A DNA stretch of 64,000 bases from Gordonia iterans (GCF_002993285.1 NZ_CP027433.1:124001-188000); one strand, 5' to 3'. Positions 23,950 to 32,752 are shown, counted from the first letter of the stretch. The notes: generated by a model from the letters alone, not told the origin. Made by a program: numbers and translations.

Positions 23950-25149
23950 ATGAGCAACGACAGCATCGGCGTCGCGGTGATCGGCGCCGGCATGGCGGGC
24001 AAGGCACACGCCGCCGCGTACCGGCAGGCGACCGCGACGTTCGGCCCCGGCCTGCCGCCGGTCCGCCTGGTCTCGATCGCCGACGCGTACGCGCCGCTCG
24101 CCGCCGAAGCGGCGCGGCGTTTCGGCTTCGAACGGCACGACACCTCGTGGCAGGCGGTCGCCGCCGCCGACGACATCGACGTCGTCAGCGTCGTGGTCGC
24201 CAACCACCTGCACCGCGAGATCGTCGATGCCCTGCTCGCCGCCGGCAAGCACGTGCTCTGCGAGAAGCCGCTGGCCGCCGGCCTCGACGATGCCCAGGCG
24301 ATGGTCGCCGCGGCCGACGCCGCCGCCGAGAAGGGGATCGTCGCCCGCATCGGTCTGACCTTCTTGCGCTCGCCCGGCATCGCCTTCCTCGGCGAGCTGG
24401 TCGCCAGCGGCCGGCTCGGCGAGTTCGTCAACTTCGACGGCGAGTACTGGACCGACTACGCATGCGACCCCGACAGTCCGATCAGCTGGCGCTTCAAGGG
24501 CGGACCCGGCACCGGAGCGCTGGCGGACGTGGGCAGTCACCTGAGCTACATCGGAGAGCTCTTCGGCGGCCGGGTGCGCGCGGTCCGCGGCGGCACCCTG
24601 CACACCGCCGTCCCCTCCCGACCCAAGCCGCTCGGGCAGGTCATCGGCCACGAAGGCGGAGCCGTGTCGGACGAGCGCGAGGCCGTCGAGAACGACGACG
24701 TCGCCGGCTTCTTCGTCGAGTACGCCGCCGGCGGCACCGGATCACTGCAGGTCTCGCGCGTGGCACCGGGTCATCCGAACACCCTCAAGTTCGAGGTGTT
24801 CTGCACCGGCGGCTCGGCGTCATTCGACTTCCGCAACCCGGGCCAGGTGCGTATCTGCCTGCTCGACGACACCGACCCCGACCTGCGTGGAACACGCACC
24901 GTGACCCTCGGCCCGGCGCACCCGTACTGGAAAGACGGTCTGGCGATGGATGCGCCCGGCGTCGCCGTCGGCCAGAACGACGGCTTCGTCTTCCAGGCGC
25001 GAGCCTTCCTCGAAGAGGTGGCCGGTATCCCCGAAGACGAGTCGCTTCCGCGCAACGCAGACTTCGCCGACGGCCTGCACAACATGCAGCTGCTCGACGC
25101 GGTGGCGCAATCGGCACTGGCCGGCGGCGCGCAAGTCCTCGTTCCCTGA
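23950..25149 (+). CDS. Gfo/Idh/MocA-family oxidoreductase
   Basis: A 399-residue dehydrogenase: VAVIGAGMAGKAHAAAYR (Rossmann), HVLCEKPLAAGLDDAQAM with the EKP Lys, and GTGALADVGSHLSYIGELFGG (about 195-215) with Asp and His of the active site. This longer branch, with an inserted region PLGQVIGHEGGAVSDEREAVENDDVAGFF, is seen in inositol and galactitol-type clusters. The ATG at 23950 follows GGAGAG; the frame is open further upstream without support. Together with the next gene it forms a plus-strand operon facing the convergent dehydrogenase at 26288. Substrate not known; scyllo- or chiro-inositol or an inositol ether are reasonable guesses. Confidence 0.87.
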   Translation: MSNDSIGVAVIGAGMAGKAHAAAYRQATATFGPGLPPVRLVSIADAYAPLAAEAARRFGFERHDTSWQAVAAADDIDVVSVVVANHLHREIVDALLAAGKHVLCEKPLAAGLDDAQAMVAAADAAAEKGIVARIGLTFLRSPGIAFLGELVASGRLGEFVNFDGEYWTDYACDPDSPISWRFKGGPGTGALADVGSHLSYIGELFGGRVRAVRGGTLHTAVPSRPKPLGQVIGHEGGAVSDEREAVENDDVAGFFVEYAAGGTGSLQVSRVAPGHPNTLKFEVFCTGGSASFDFRNPGQVRICLLDDTDPDLRGTRTVTLGPAHPYWKDGLAMDAPGVAVGQNDGFVFQARAFLEEVAGIPEDESLPRNADFADGLHNMQLLDAVAQSALAGGAQVLVP

Positions 25150-25177
25150 CCCCTTTCCCCGAGACAGGAATCCCATC

Positions 25178-26191
25178 ATGAACCACACCCTCGGCGTCTA
25201 CACCGCCATCCTGCACGACCGCCCCCTCCCGGAGGCCCTCGACGTCATCGCCGGCCTGGGTCTCAATGCCGCGGAGATCAACGCCGGCGGCTTCCTTCCC
25301 CCTGTGCACATCCCGCAGATCGACGACATCGTCGCGTCCGAGACCGCCGCACAGGACTACCTCGACGTCTTCGAAGAGAAGGGCATCCGGCTCGCCGGTC
25401 TCAACGTGAACGGCAACCCTCTGCACCCGAACCCGGTGATCGGCAGGCAGCAAGCCGACGACCTCCGGCGCGCGATCCTGGCCGCTGCGGCGCTCGGGCA
25501 GAAGCGCGTGGTCACCATGTCGGGGCTGCCTGGCGGCGAGCCCGGAGCCACCCGTCCCAACTGGATCGTCAACGCGTGGAACTCCGGCGCGCTGGACGTC
25601 CTCGACTACCAGTGGGCCGTGGCCGTCGACTTCTGGAAGGAGATCGCACAGCTCGCGCAGGAGCACGACGTCAAGGTCGCCATCGAGATGCACCCGCAGA
25701 ACCTGGTCTTCAACCCGCCCACTCTGCTCCGCCTGATCGAACAGGTCGGAACCGACTACGTGGGTGCCGAGATGGATCCCAGCCACCTCTTCTGGCAGAT
25801 GATGGACCCGATCGCGGCGATCGACTATCTGGGCGATCGCGTCTTCCACGCGGCGGCCAAGGACGTCCGGATCAACGAGAACGCCAGGATTTACGGGGTG
25901 CTCGACGAGCGCTTCCGCCGGCTGGGACCGGAGGAGAACCGCCTGAACCTGGGCGGTGACGAGTGGGCCAACGAGTGGCCGAAGGACTCCGCGTGGGACT
26001 TCGTGGCACTCGGCCAGGGCCACGACACTCAGTTCTGGACCGAGTTTCTACGGGCGCTGTACCGCGTGGATCCGGACATGGCCTGCCACATCGAGCACGA
26101 GGACACCGCGTTCGGCCCGATCGAGGGCCTGCAGGTCGCGGCCGAGGTGCTCCTCGCCGCCGAGCGGAATCTCCAGGTTCCGGCTGGCTGA
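25178..26191 (+). CDS. Sugar phosphate isomerase/epimerase-family TIM-barrel protein
   Basis: A 337-residue xylose-isomerase-like barrel. The metal site can be placed in VAIEMHPQNLVF (Glu), GAEMDPSHLFWQM (Asp/His), VFHAAAKDVRI (His) and CHIEHEDTAFG (Glu), the full E-D-H-E set expected of an active enzyme. The start ATG is 28 bases after the Gfo/Idh gene. It is a candidate for the inosose dehydratase/isomerase role (IolE, IolH or IolI level) but the longer barrel with the 2-3 loop NGGFLPPVHIPQI is more like uncharacterised actinobacterial members of inositol-responsive clusters. The stop codon is the first base set of a 15-base tandem repeat. Confidence 0.85.
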   Translation: MNHTLGVYTAILHDRPLPEALDVIAGLGLNAAEINAGGFLPPVHIPQIDDIVASETAAQDYLDVFEEKGIRLAGLNVNGNPLHPNPVIGRQQADDLRRAILAAAALGQKRVVTMSGLPGGEPGATRPNWIVNAWNSGALDVLDYQWAVAVDFWKEIAQLAQEHDVKVAIEMHPQNLVFNPPTLLRLIEQVGTDYVGAEMDPSHLFWQMMDPIAAIDYLGDRVFHAAAKDVRINENARIYGVLDERFRRLGPEENRLNLGGDEWANEWPKDSAWDFVALGQGHDTQFWTEFLRALYRVDPDMACHIEHEDTAFGPIEGLQVAAEVLLAAERNLQVPAG

Positions 26192-26233
26192 TCGAGCCCA
26201 TGCTGATCGAGCCCATGCTGATCGAGCCCATGC
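26189..26233. repeat. Three tandem copies of a 15-base unit
   Basis: TGATCGAGCCCATGC is repeated exactly three times at 26189, 26204 and 26219, beginning with the stop codon of the isomerase gene and leading into the palindrome at 26234. The first seven bases equal the start of that palindrome. Confidence 0.95.
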
Positions 26234-26271
26234 TGATCGAGCGGAGTCGAGATCTCGACTCCGCTCGATCA
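26234..26271. terminator. Perfect 38-bp palindrome between convergent genes
   Basis: TGATCGAGCGGAGTCGAGA and its exact complement TCTCGACTCCGCTCGATCA abut with no loop. It sits midway between two convergent dehydrogenase/isomerase genes and probably acts as a bidirectional terminator. It is also a member of the dispersed GAGCGGAGTCGAGA repeat family. Confidence 0.8.
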
Positions 26272-26287
26272 ACGTCCGGAGGATCGA

Positions 26288-27451
26288 TCAGCCGGCGAGC
26301 GAGACCCACGCCCCGGTCGCCGCCGACTCGGTGATCGCATCCAGCACTCGCGCCATGTACACCGCGTCGTGCACGGTCGCGCCCACCGGTTCGCCGGTCG
26401 CGATGGACGTCAGGAACCGATGCGCCTCGATCACCTTGAGGTCGTCGTACCCCATCGGGTTGGCCGCACCGGGCTGGAAGTGGGCGTACTCCCCGGCCCC
26501 CGGCCCCACGAAGACCGACGACACCGGCTCATCCTGGTAGCGGTCGCCGCACGCCAGCTCGAGCTCACCCATCCGCCGATAGTCCCAGCGCACCACGCCC
26601 GCGGTGCCGTGGATCTCGAACCCGTACGAGTTCTGCTCCCCCACCGAGACCCGGCTCGCCTCCAGGACGCAGCGGGCCCCGGACGACATCCGGAGCAACG
26701 CGCCCGCGTAGTCCTCGTTCTCCACCGGCCCGGGCTCACCGCCGGCGGCGAGCTGATGGCCGCTGGTGGCGCCGGCCGGGACCGGGCGCTGCGGGATGAA
26801 CGTCGCGGTGTCGGCGACCAACGCCGCGATGTCACCGAGCACAAAGCGCACCAGGTCGGCACCGTGCGAGGCCAGATCGCCGAGCACTCCGTTGCCGCCG
26901 TGCTCGCGCGAATAGCGCCAACTGAGCGCCCCGTCCGGGTGTGCGGCGTAGTCACTGAACAGCCGGATCCGAGCATGCGTCGGAGCACCGATGCGACCGT
27001 CGGCGACGATCTCGCGCGCGGCCTGTACCGCCGGCGCGTTCCGGTAGTTGAACCCCACCGCAGTCTGCCGGTCCGCGGCTGTCGCCGCAGCGGCGACGGC
27101 CTGCGCGTCGGCCGCGGACAGGCCGACCGGCTTCTCGATCCACAGGTGCTTTCCCGCTGCGAGGACTGCGGTCCCGATCTCCGCGTGCAAAAAGTTCGGC
27201 ACGGTCACCGAGACCGCGTCGACGTCCGGATCGGCGAGGACCTCGCGCCAGTCGCCGTAGGCCTTCTGCGCCCCGTACTGCCGGGCGCCCTCCGCAGCAC
27301 GCCCCGGGACGTCGTCGGCGACGGCGACCAGCCGCGGGAGCAGCAGCGAATCGGGATAGTGCTGCCGGAGCCGGGTGTACGCGCGCGAATGGACCGCGCC
27401 CATCCAGCCCATGCCGATGACGGCGACGCCGAGGGATCGTTGTTCTGTCAT
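26288..27451 (-). CDS. Gfo/Idh/MocA-family oxidoreductase
   Basis: A 387-residue dehydrogenase: VAVIGMGWMGAVHSRAYTR, HLWIEKPVGLSAADAQAV (EKP), and GGNGVLGDLASHGADLVRFVLG (active-site Asp/His). It is the fourth Gfo/Idh paralogue of the island after 15902, iolG and 23950, and groups by eye with the 23950 gene (both have a long insert ending in VENEDYAGALL / VENDDVAGFFV). It starts at ATG 27451 after ATGACAGAACAACG and is preceded by the best palindromic operator of the window. It is transcribed alone, convergent with the isomerase. Function beyond polyol/sugar oxidation is not known. Confidence 0.87.
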   Translation of the reverse strand: MTEQRSLGVAVIGMGWMGAVHSRAYTRLRQHYPDSLLLPRLVAVADDVPGRAAEGARQYGAQKAYGDWREVLADPDVDAVSVTVPNFLHAEIGTAVLAAGKHLWIEKPVGLSAADAQAVAAAATAADRQTAVGFNYRNAPAVQAAREIVADGRIGAPTHARIRLFSDYAAHPDGALSWRYSREHGGNGVLGDLASHGADLVRFVLGDIAALVADTATFIPQRPVPAGATSGHQLAAGGEPGPVENEDYAGALLRMSSGARCVLEASRVSVGEQNSYGFEIHGTAGVVRWDYRRMGELELACGDRYQDEPVSSVFVGPGAGEYAHFQPGAANPMGYDDLKVIEAHRFLTSIATGEPVGATVHDAVYMARVLDAITESAATGAWVSLAG

Positions 27452-27514
27452 GAGGAGTGGCTTTCAGGTCGAGAGGGCCGGAGACACGCCTCAGGATGTC
27501 AGAGTCACCCCTAG

Positions 27515-27550
27515 TTGTTCAAGACATTCAATCAATTTGTCCAGACAAAT
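27515..27550. promoter_or_regulatory. Perfect operator palindrome, with a degenerate second copy, upstream of the Gfo/Idh gene
   Basis: ATTTGTCCAGACAAAT (27535-27550) is a perfect 7-2-7 palindrome about 84 bases upstream of the start at 27451. A weaker copy TTGTTCAAGACATT is at 27515-27528. The spacing of about 20 bases puts both on one helix face, allowing cooperative binding. This is the strongest example of the motif found before the iol operon. Confidence 0.7.
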
Positions 27551-27589
27551 CAGCGTCGCGGGCGTCTGGCCGCGAACGCCCCTCGCCGT

Positions 27590-28189
27590 TCAGCCGATCG
27601 CCTCGCGAATCGCCGGCGCGAAGATGGCCGTGAGGTTCGCCGCTACCTCCGGAGCCGGCACCTCCGGCGGCATGGCGACGTAGCTCAGTGCCATCCGGGC
27701 GATCGCACCGGCGATTCGGTCGGCCTTCTCGGCGGGCACGGCGATCCACGACGACTCCACGATCTGGGTGAGCCGCGCCTTGGCCGCGGCGATCAGCGGT
27801 GCCGCCTCGGTGGTGATCAGCCGATGGAGATCGGGATTGGCGTCTCCGTTCAGCAGCGAGGCGATCATCGGGTCCGTGGCCGCCCCGGCGAAGAAGCGGA
27901 CGAAGCCGTTGGTCAGGGCGGCGTCGAGGTCGCCCTCGGACTCGTCGACGGCGGCCCCGATCTCTGCGGTGTACTCCTCCACCAGGCGCAACGCGTATGC
28001 CTGCGCGAGCCCATGCCGCGAACCGAACTCGTTGTAGACGGTCTGCCGGCTCAGACCCGCGTGCCGGGCCACCTCGGCCATCGTCACCTTGGACCAGTCA
28101 CGCTGGGTGAGCAGATCCCGCACACCGTCGAGCAGGGAATTGCGGAGCAGCCTCTTGCTGGCGTCGGCATAGGTGATCGGCGCACTCAT
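27590..28189 (-). CDS. TetR-family regulator of the alkane operon
   Basis: About 199 residues. The N-terminal HTH reads KVTMAEVARHAGLSRQTVYNEFGSRHGLAQA (around 32-62), a classic TetR. The remainder is helical. It is the last gene of the alkB-rubredoxin-reductase transcript; TetR genes in this place in Gordonia, Dietzia and Rhodococcus (AlkU/AlkX type) repress alkB and are released by fatty acids. I chose ATG 28189 (MSAPITYADASKRLL), where similarity begins. A GTG at 28234 would overlap the reductase stop (GTGA) and add 15 residues; it is a good alternative because of the coupling. Confidence 0.85.
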   Translation of the reverse strand: MSAPITYADASKRLLRNSLLDGVRDLLTQRDWSKVTMAEVARHAGLSRQTVYNEFGSRHGLAQAYALRLVEEYTAEIGAAVDESEGDLDAALTNGFVRFFAGAATDPMIASLLNGDANPDLHRLITTEAAPLIAAAKARLTQIVESSWIAVPAEKADRIAGAIARMALSYVAMPPEVPAPEVAANLTAIFAPAIREAIG

Positions 28190-28230
28190 TCGTCCGAGCG
28201 TAGTCGCCCCGAGAACGTCCGGCAGCGCGC

Positions 28231-29421
28231 TCACACCGGCGCACCGGCGTTGTCGGCGAGCCTCGCCCGCAAGGCGCGCGCAGCAGCAGCGCGGCCCAGC
28301 GTCACCGCGCCGACCAGGCGGCCGTCCCGGGTCACGGTCACCGTCGCCTCGTTCACCGGATCGCCGTCGACGGCCACCTCTCCGTCCAGGTCCGGGCGGC
28401 CCACCATCTGCATATTGACCCCGTACTGCACCGTCCAGGCGCGCGGAACCTCGGCGAACACCGGTGCGGGCTCGCCGACCAGATCGGCCAGCACGCTATG
28501 CGCGACCGCCGCCCCCTGGTCGAGTGCCCCGAACCAATGCTCGCCGCGCATCGGGTCGCCGCTGACCGGGTCCGGAACCGCTGCCGCGTCCCCGGCCGCG
28601 TAGATCCGCTCAACGGTGGTCCGCAGCGCGCCGTCGACCACGATCCCGCCACCGGAGCCGATTGAGGCCCCGGCCGCCTCGGCGAGCGTGACGTTCGGCG
28701 CCGCGCCCACCGCAGCGACGACGGTCCCTTCGACGACGGTGCCGTCGAGACATTCGACTCGATTCGACGACGCTCCGACCACGCGCGCCCCGAGTCGCAG
28801 GTCGACCCCGTGTGAGCGGTGGAGTTGCGCCAGATGCTCCGAAACCTCCGCCGGAACGACGCGATTCATCACCCGGTCCGCCGACTCGAGCACGGTCACG
28901 GCCAGACCGGCGCCGGCCGCCGACGCCGCTAGCTCCAGACCGATCAGTCCGCCGCCGATCACCACCAGCGAGCCGGAGTCGGTGATCGCGCTCCGGATGC
29001 GCTCGGCATCTGCGACCGTGCGCAAGGCGAACACGTCGTCGTCGAGCCAGGAAGGCCGGATCGGGCGCGCGCCGGTCGCCAGGATCAGCGCCCGATACCC
29101 CAGCTCCGTGCCGTCGTCCAGGAGGATCGAGGCTCCTGCGGCGTCGATGTCACGCACCGCGGCGCCGCCGATCACCTCGATGTCACGTTCGGCCCAGAAC
29201 TCGGCCGGCTTCAGTGTGATCCGCCCCGGACTCAGGTCCGCGGCGAGCAGGTCCTTGCTGAGCGCGGTGCGCCGGTACGGCAGCCGCGCCTCCGCTCCGA
29301 CCAGCGTCACCGGGCCGGTGAACCCCTCCGCGCGCAGGGTCTGTGCAGCGGTCGCACCGGCGATTCCCGAACCGACGACCACGATTCCGGCGCCGGGCGC
29401 GCGCTGTTCGTCGTCGTTCAT
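28231..29421 (-). CDS. Rubredoxin reductase (FAD/NAD-dependent)
   Basis: A 396-residue FAD-dependent pyridine nucleotide-disulfide oxidoreductase. It has an FAD site ([18 protein letters not shown], about 12-29), an NAD site ([20 protein letters not shown]) and the second FAD contact [16 protein letters not shown]. It passes electrons from NADH to rubredoxin for alkane hydroxylation. The ATG overlaps the rubredoxin gene by ATGA. Similar proteins serve as ferredoxin reductases for P450s, but adjacency to rubredoxin and alkB settles the likely partner. Confidence 0.92.
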   Translation of the reverse strand: MNDDEQRAPGAGIVVVGSGIAGATAAQTLRAEGFTGPVTLVGAEARLPYRRTALSKDLLAADLSPGRITLKPAEFWAERDIEVIGGAAVRDIDAAGASILLDDGTELGYRALILATGARPIRPSWLDDDVFALRTVADAERIRSAITDSGSLVVIGGGLIGLELAASAAGAGLAVTVLESADRVMNRVVPAEVSEHLAQLHRSHGVDLRLGARVVGASSNRVECLDGTVVEGTVVAAVGAAPNVTLAEAAGASIGSGGGIVVDGALRTTVERIYAAGDAAAVPDPVSGDPMRGEHWFGALDQGAAVAHSVLADLVGEPAPVFAEVPRAWTVQYGVNMQMVGRPDLDGEVAVDGDPVNEATVTVTRDGRLVGAVTLGRAAAARALRARLADNAGAPV

Positions 29422-29609
29422 GGCCGCGCGACCTCGACCATCTCGAAGTCGGCCTTGGCGGCGCCGCAGTCCGGGCAGCTCCAGTCGTCGGGGATGTCGT
29501 CCCAGCGCGTGCCGGGCGCGATCCCGTCCTCGGGCCAGCCCTGCGCTTCGTCGTACTCGAAGCCGCACTGCAGGCAGCGGAACAGCTTGTAGTCGGTCGT
29601 CGCGCTCAT
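29418..29609 (-). CDS. Rubredoxin
   Basis: A 63-residue AlkG2-type rubredoxin. The iron ligands are the two Cys pairs in [12 protein letters not shown] (C-x2-C) and [13 protein letters not shown] (C-x2-C), with the usual [15 protein letters not shown] between. It transfers electrons from the reductase to the hydroxylase. It starts 4 bases after the alkB gene. Since the hydroxylase already has its own C-terminal rubredoxin, this free copy may be the mobile carrier between reductase and fusion. Confidence 0.95.
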   Translation of the reverse strand: MSATTDYKLFRCLQCGFEYDEAQGWPEDGIAPGTRWDDIPDDWSCPDCGAAKADFEMVEVARP

Positions 29610-29613
29610 CGTC

Positions 29614-31119
29614 TCAGCCTCCGATCTTCACGAAGTCGGCCTTCTCCCGGACACCGCAGTCCGGGCACGCCCAGTCGTCCGGGACCTTGGCCCACGACGT
29701 GCCGGCCGGAAAGCCTTCGCGCGGCGCGCCGGCCGCTTCCGAGTAGACGAATCCGCAGTTCGGGCACCCGTAGACGTCCTCGGCGGCGGTCGGTGCGACC
29801 CTGTCGAGCACGGCCACCAGACCCTCGTCCTTGGCGCTGCTCGTACGCAGGCCGGCCGCGGCCTCGGCATTCACTTCGGCAGCACTGCCGGCGTACTTGG
29901 CCAGCAGCTTCTCTTCCTTGCCCGGCTGCAGGTTGGCGCGGCTCAAGTCGCCGCCGTAATGCTCGATGACCCGCTTGTCCATCACCTTGCGCCACACCGG
30001 CGGAACGTAGGCCAGCGTGATCATGCTCGCGTAGCCGCTCGGCAGATTCGGCGCCTCGTCGAAGCTTCGCAGCACCTGGTAGCGCCGGGTCGGGTTCGCA
30101 TGGTGGTCGCTGTGTCGCTGCAGGTGGTAGAGGAAGATGTTGGTCGCGATGTGGTCGGAGTTCCAGCTGTGCTGCGGGGTGCACCGCTCGTAACGTCCGC
30201 GCTTGTTCTTCTGGCGCAGCAGGCCGTAGTGCTCCAGGTAGTTCACGGTCTCCAGCAGCGAGAAGCCATAGATCGCCTGAATCACCATGAAGGGCAGGAT
30301 CTCCCAGCCGAAGATCGCAGTGAGCGCGCTCCACAGGACGACGGTCATCACCCAGGCGTTGAGGACGTCGTTGCTGGGATGGAAGACCGGCCGCTCGAGT
30401 CGCTTCATGCGGTTGGCCTCCAGTTCCCACGCGGACTTGAGGCTGCCGAACACGCTGCGCGGCAAGAAGGTCCAGAAGTTCTCGCCAAAGCGCGAGCTCG
30501 CCGGATCCTCCGGAGTCGCGACCCGCACGTGGTGGCCGCGGTTGTGTTCGATGTAGAAGTGGCCGTAGGCGGTCTGAGCGAGCGTCACCTTGGAGAGCCA
30601 CCGCTCGAGGGACACCTTCTTGTGCCCCAGCTCGTGCGCGGTGTTGATGCCGACGCCGCCCATCACGCCGATCGAGAGGGCCAGGCCGACCTTGGAGACC
30701 AGACTCAGGCCACCGTCGACGCCGAGCCAGGACAGGTCGTCGGCGGTCCACAGATAGCACGCGTACACCAGGCTGACGACCTGGAACGGGATGTAGGCGT
30801 ACGTGCAGTAGCGGTAGTATTTGTCGTTCTCCAACTGCTCCATCAGCTCGTCGGGCGGGTTCTGCCCGTCGGGGCCGAAGAACACGTCGAGCACCGGCAG
30901 CAGCAGGTAGAGGAGGATCGGACCGATCCACCACCAGACCGGCGAGACCGCGTTGAGCCAGCCCCAATCGAGGCGGTCCCCGAGCCAGTTCATCCCGGCG
31001 ATGATGCCGGTGACCACCAGGATCGCCGTCGGCGGGATCAGGCCGAGTAGCCAGAGGTAGCGCTTCTTGTCACGCCATCCCAGCGCTGGAACGTCCGCGC
31101 CGTGAGTTGTGTGGGTCAT
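29614..31119 (-). CDS. alkB: Alkane 1-monooxygenase fused to a C-terminal rubredoxin
   Basis: A 501-residue integral-membrane non-haem diiron hydroxylase that converts n-alkanes to 1-alkanols. After four or more N-terminal membrane segments come the histidine boxes [10 protein letters not shown] (about 150), [16 protein letters not shown] (about 180) and [16 protein letters not shown] (about 325), plus [13 protein letters not shown]. Residues from about 447 on form a rubredoxin ([26 protein letters not shown]). AlkB of Gram-negatives is about 400 residues without the fusion; the fused form is known from actinobacteria, where it handles long-chain alkanes. The ATG 31119 follows AGGAGAATGAC. 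It is the first gene of the alkB-rubA-rubB-tetR operon. Confidence 0.95.
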   Translation of the reverse strand: MTHTTHGADVPALGWRDKKRYLWLLGLIPPTAILVVTGIIAGMNWLGDRLDWGWLNAVSPVWWWIGPILLYLLLPVLDVFFGPDGQNPPDELMEQLENDKYYRYCTYAYIPFQVVSLVYACYLWTADDLSWLGVDGGLSLVSKVGLALSIGVMGGVGINTAHELGHKKVSLERWLSKVTLAQTAYGHFYIEHNRGHHVRVATPEDPASSRFGENFWTFLPRSVFGSLKSAWELEANRMKRLERPVFHPSNDVLNAWVMTVVLWSALTAIFGWEILPFMVIQAIYGFSLLETVNYLEHYGLLRQKNKRGRYERCTPQHSWNSDHIATNIFLYHLQRHSDHHANPTRRYQVLRSFDEAPNLPSGYASMITLAYVPPVWRKVMDKRVIEHYGGDLSRANLQPGKEEKLLAKYAGSAAEVNAEAAAGLRTSSAKDEGLVAVLDRVAPTAAEDVYGCPNCGFVYSEAAGAPREGFPAGTSWAKVPDDWACPDCGVREKADFVKIGG

Positions 31120-31179
31120 GTCATTCTCCTCCTCGTCGTCCGAGTGAGATTGACAGTAACCCATGCTGTGTCGTTTCGC

Positions 31180-31203
31180 TATACATTTCTACTTCTTTGT
31201 ACA
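31180..31203. promoter_or_regulatory. Candidate promoter/operator region of alkB
   Basis: An AT-rich stretch between alkB and the divergent hydrolase has inverted hexamers TATACA (31180) and TGTACA (31198) 12 bases apart, 60-85 bases before the alkB ATG. It could be the TetR site. Also present is TTGACA at 31150-31155 on the plus strand. Weak evidence. Confidence 0.3.
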
Positions 31204-31254
31204 CTCACCGCACGGCTACCTGCGCTTTTCGGGTGCACGCCCTATCCTTGGAGC

Positions 31255-32160
31255 GTGCGTTTCTCCCGGTTCGTGGCCATCGGCGACAGTCAGACCGAAG
31301 GGATGTGCGATCCGGATCCTCGCTACGAGTACCGGGGCTGGGCCGACCGGCTGGCCGAAGAACTGTCCCGGCACAACCCCGAGCTGCGCTACGCGAATCT
31401 CGCGGTCCGGGGCAAGAACACGCGCAAGATCCGGGCCGAGCAGGTGGAGCCGGCACTCGCCCTGCGACCGGACTTGATCACCGCACCCCTCGGCATGAAC
31501 GACGTCATCGGGAGCTCGGACATGTCCCAGGTCCATGCCGACCTGGACGCCGTGTACCGAGTGCTTGCCGCGACCGGCGCGACGGTGCTGATCTCGACGT
31601 TCCCCGACGTCACCAAGACGATCCCGCTCGGGCGCCGACTGGAGGCCAACTTGCTGGCGCTGAACGAGATGATGCGGGGATTCGCCGACCGCTACGGCTT
31701 CGTGCTCGTCGACCTGCATGCCGCACCGGTGCTCACCGATCTGCGGGCCTGGGCGCCGGATCGACTGCACGCGTCTCCGCTGGGACACGCGCGGTTCGCC
31801 GCCGGCGCCGCCTACGCGCTCGGCGTGCCGGGGAGCTCGCCGGAGTGGGATGCTCCGCTACCCGCCGCACCGGATCCGCATCGGCTGAGCCGGCACGCCC
31901 GGGACGCCCGCTGGGCCGCACAGTACCTCGCGCCGTGGATGATCCGGAAGGCGCGCGGACGATCGCTCGGCGACGGCCGCGCCCCCAAACGACCGCTGCT
32001 GACCCCGGTGGTCGAGTCGGTCGACGTCTCACCGGCGGCCGTCACCGATCTGGTGAACTCTCCACCCGACCAGGCACCACGGCCCTCGACCTCACCGATC
32101 ACGCGGACTGATCGGCCTCGGAGTCCTTGCCGCCGACCAGATCGAAGATCGGGTTGGTGA
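31255..32160 (+). CDS. SGNH/GDSL-family hydrolase
   Basis: About 301 residues. The four SGNH blocks are VAIGDSQTEGMCDPD (catalytic Ser, about 11), a Gly near NLAVRGKNTRKI, ITAPLGMNDVIG (block III Asn) and DRLHASPLGHARFAAG (Asp-x-x-His). These enzymes are esterases or acyl-hydrolases; this branch is common in mycobacteria-related genera. The GTG 31255 (VRFSRFVAIGDS) is used because the conserved serine block starts at once; upstream readings cross the alkB promoter. The C-terminal tail after about residue 280 is Pro/Arg-rich and overlaps the end of the convergent gene by 62 bases. Divergent from alkB. Confidence 0.85.
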   Translation: MRFSRFVAIGDSQTEGMCDPDPRYEYRGWADRLAEELSRHNPELRYANLAVRGKNTRKIRAEQVEPALALRPDLITAPLGMNDVIGSSDMSQVHADLDAVYRVLAATGATVLISTFPDVTKTIPLGRRLEANLLALNEMMRGFADRYGFVLVDLHAAPVLTDLRAWAPDRLHASPLGHARFAAGAAYALGVPGSSPEWDAPLPAAPDPHRLSRHARDARWAAQYLAPWMIRKARGRSLGDGRAPKRPLLTPVVESVDVSPAAVTDLVNSPPDQAPRPSTSPITRTDRPRSPCRRPDRRSGW

Positions 32161-32584
32161 CGCGCTCGATGGCGGCGACGGTGGCCGCCTGCCGCTGCGC
32201 GAACTCGGCGACGATGGCCGCGAGTTCGGCCTGCGCCTCGGCGAACTTGGCGATGGTCTCGCTCATCTTCCGCTGCTGCACGATGAAGTCCTGCATCGGC
32301 TGCGAGACCGCGCCGGCCAGGCCGGTGGCGCTCCCCGCCATCCCGACGATGGTCCCGCTGAGGTCGGCGACCTGCTGCATCAGCATGTCCGACGACGCCG
32401 TCACCCCGGCGCTCTTCATCGACTTCACCTTCGTCAGAGTGTCGGTCGCGACCTTGATCGCCTGCTCCTGCGACTTGGTGAACACCGCGAACGGAATTCC
32501 CAGCGGACTGCTCAGCAGGGCCTCGGTGATGCCGTCCTCGGAGGAGCCTGCGGCGTCGTCGGTGGTGGGCTCGTCGGCTGCCAT
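32099..32584 (-). CDS. Small helical protein, phasin-like (function unproven)
   Basis: A 161-residue acidic-N-terminus protein that is predicted by eye to be almost all amphipathic helix: PLGIPFAVFTKSQEQAIKVA, then heptad-like QPMQDFIVQQRKMSETIAKFAEAQAELAAIVAEFAQRQAATVAAIERV. No cysteine, signal peptide or enzyme motif. Such composition resembles phasins and lipid-droplet coat proteins, which would suit a neighbourhood of alkane and fatty-acid genes, but family membership cannot be shown here. The 62-base overlap with the convergent hydrolase is unusual and suggests the tail of one of the two is non-essential. Confidence 0.6.
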   Translation of the reverse strand: MAADEPTTDDAAGSSEDGITEALLSSPLGIPFAVFTKSQEQAIKVATDTLTKVKSMKSAGVTASSDMLMQQVADLSGTIVGMAGSATGLAGAVSQPMQDFIVQQRKMSETIAKFAEAQAELAAIVAEFAQRQAATVAAIERVTNPIFDLVGGKDSEADQSA

Positions 32585-32641
32585 GCTCGCAGCCTAGCCC
32601 GAACCGACGGGGGTTCACCGGTGCCTGCCGACAATCGCGGT

Positions 32642-32752
32642 GTATCGAGACCCGCCTGCTCGCCGCTGGGAGGGTTGGTCTCGATACGTTCCTCGGCTGG
32701 CGCCTCGTCACTACTCGACCACCAAGGGGGGCTCGTCACTACTCGACCACCA
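32642..32752. repeat. Inverted and direct repeats in the 340-base gap before fadB
   Basis: GTATCGAGACC (32642-32652) pairs with GGTCTCGATAC (32677-32687). CTCGTCACTACTCGACCACC occurs twice (32704 and 32732). These are further relatives of the TCGAGACC family. The rest of the gap 32585-32865 has no gene that I can support. Confidence 0.85.
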
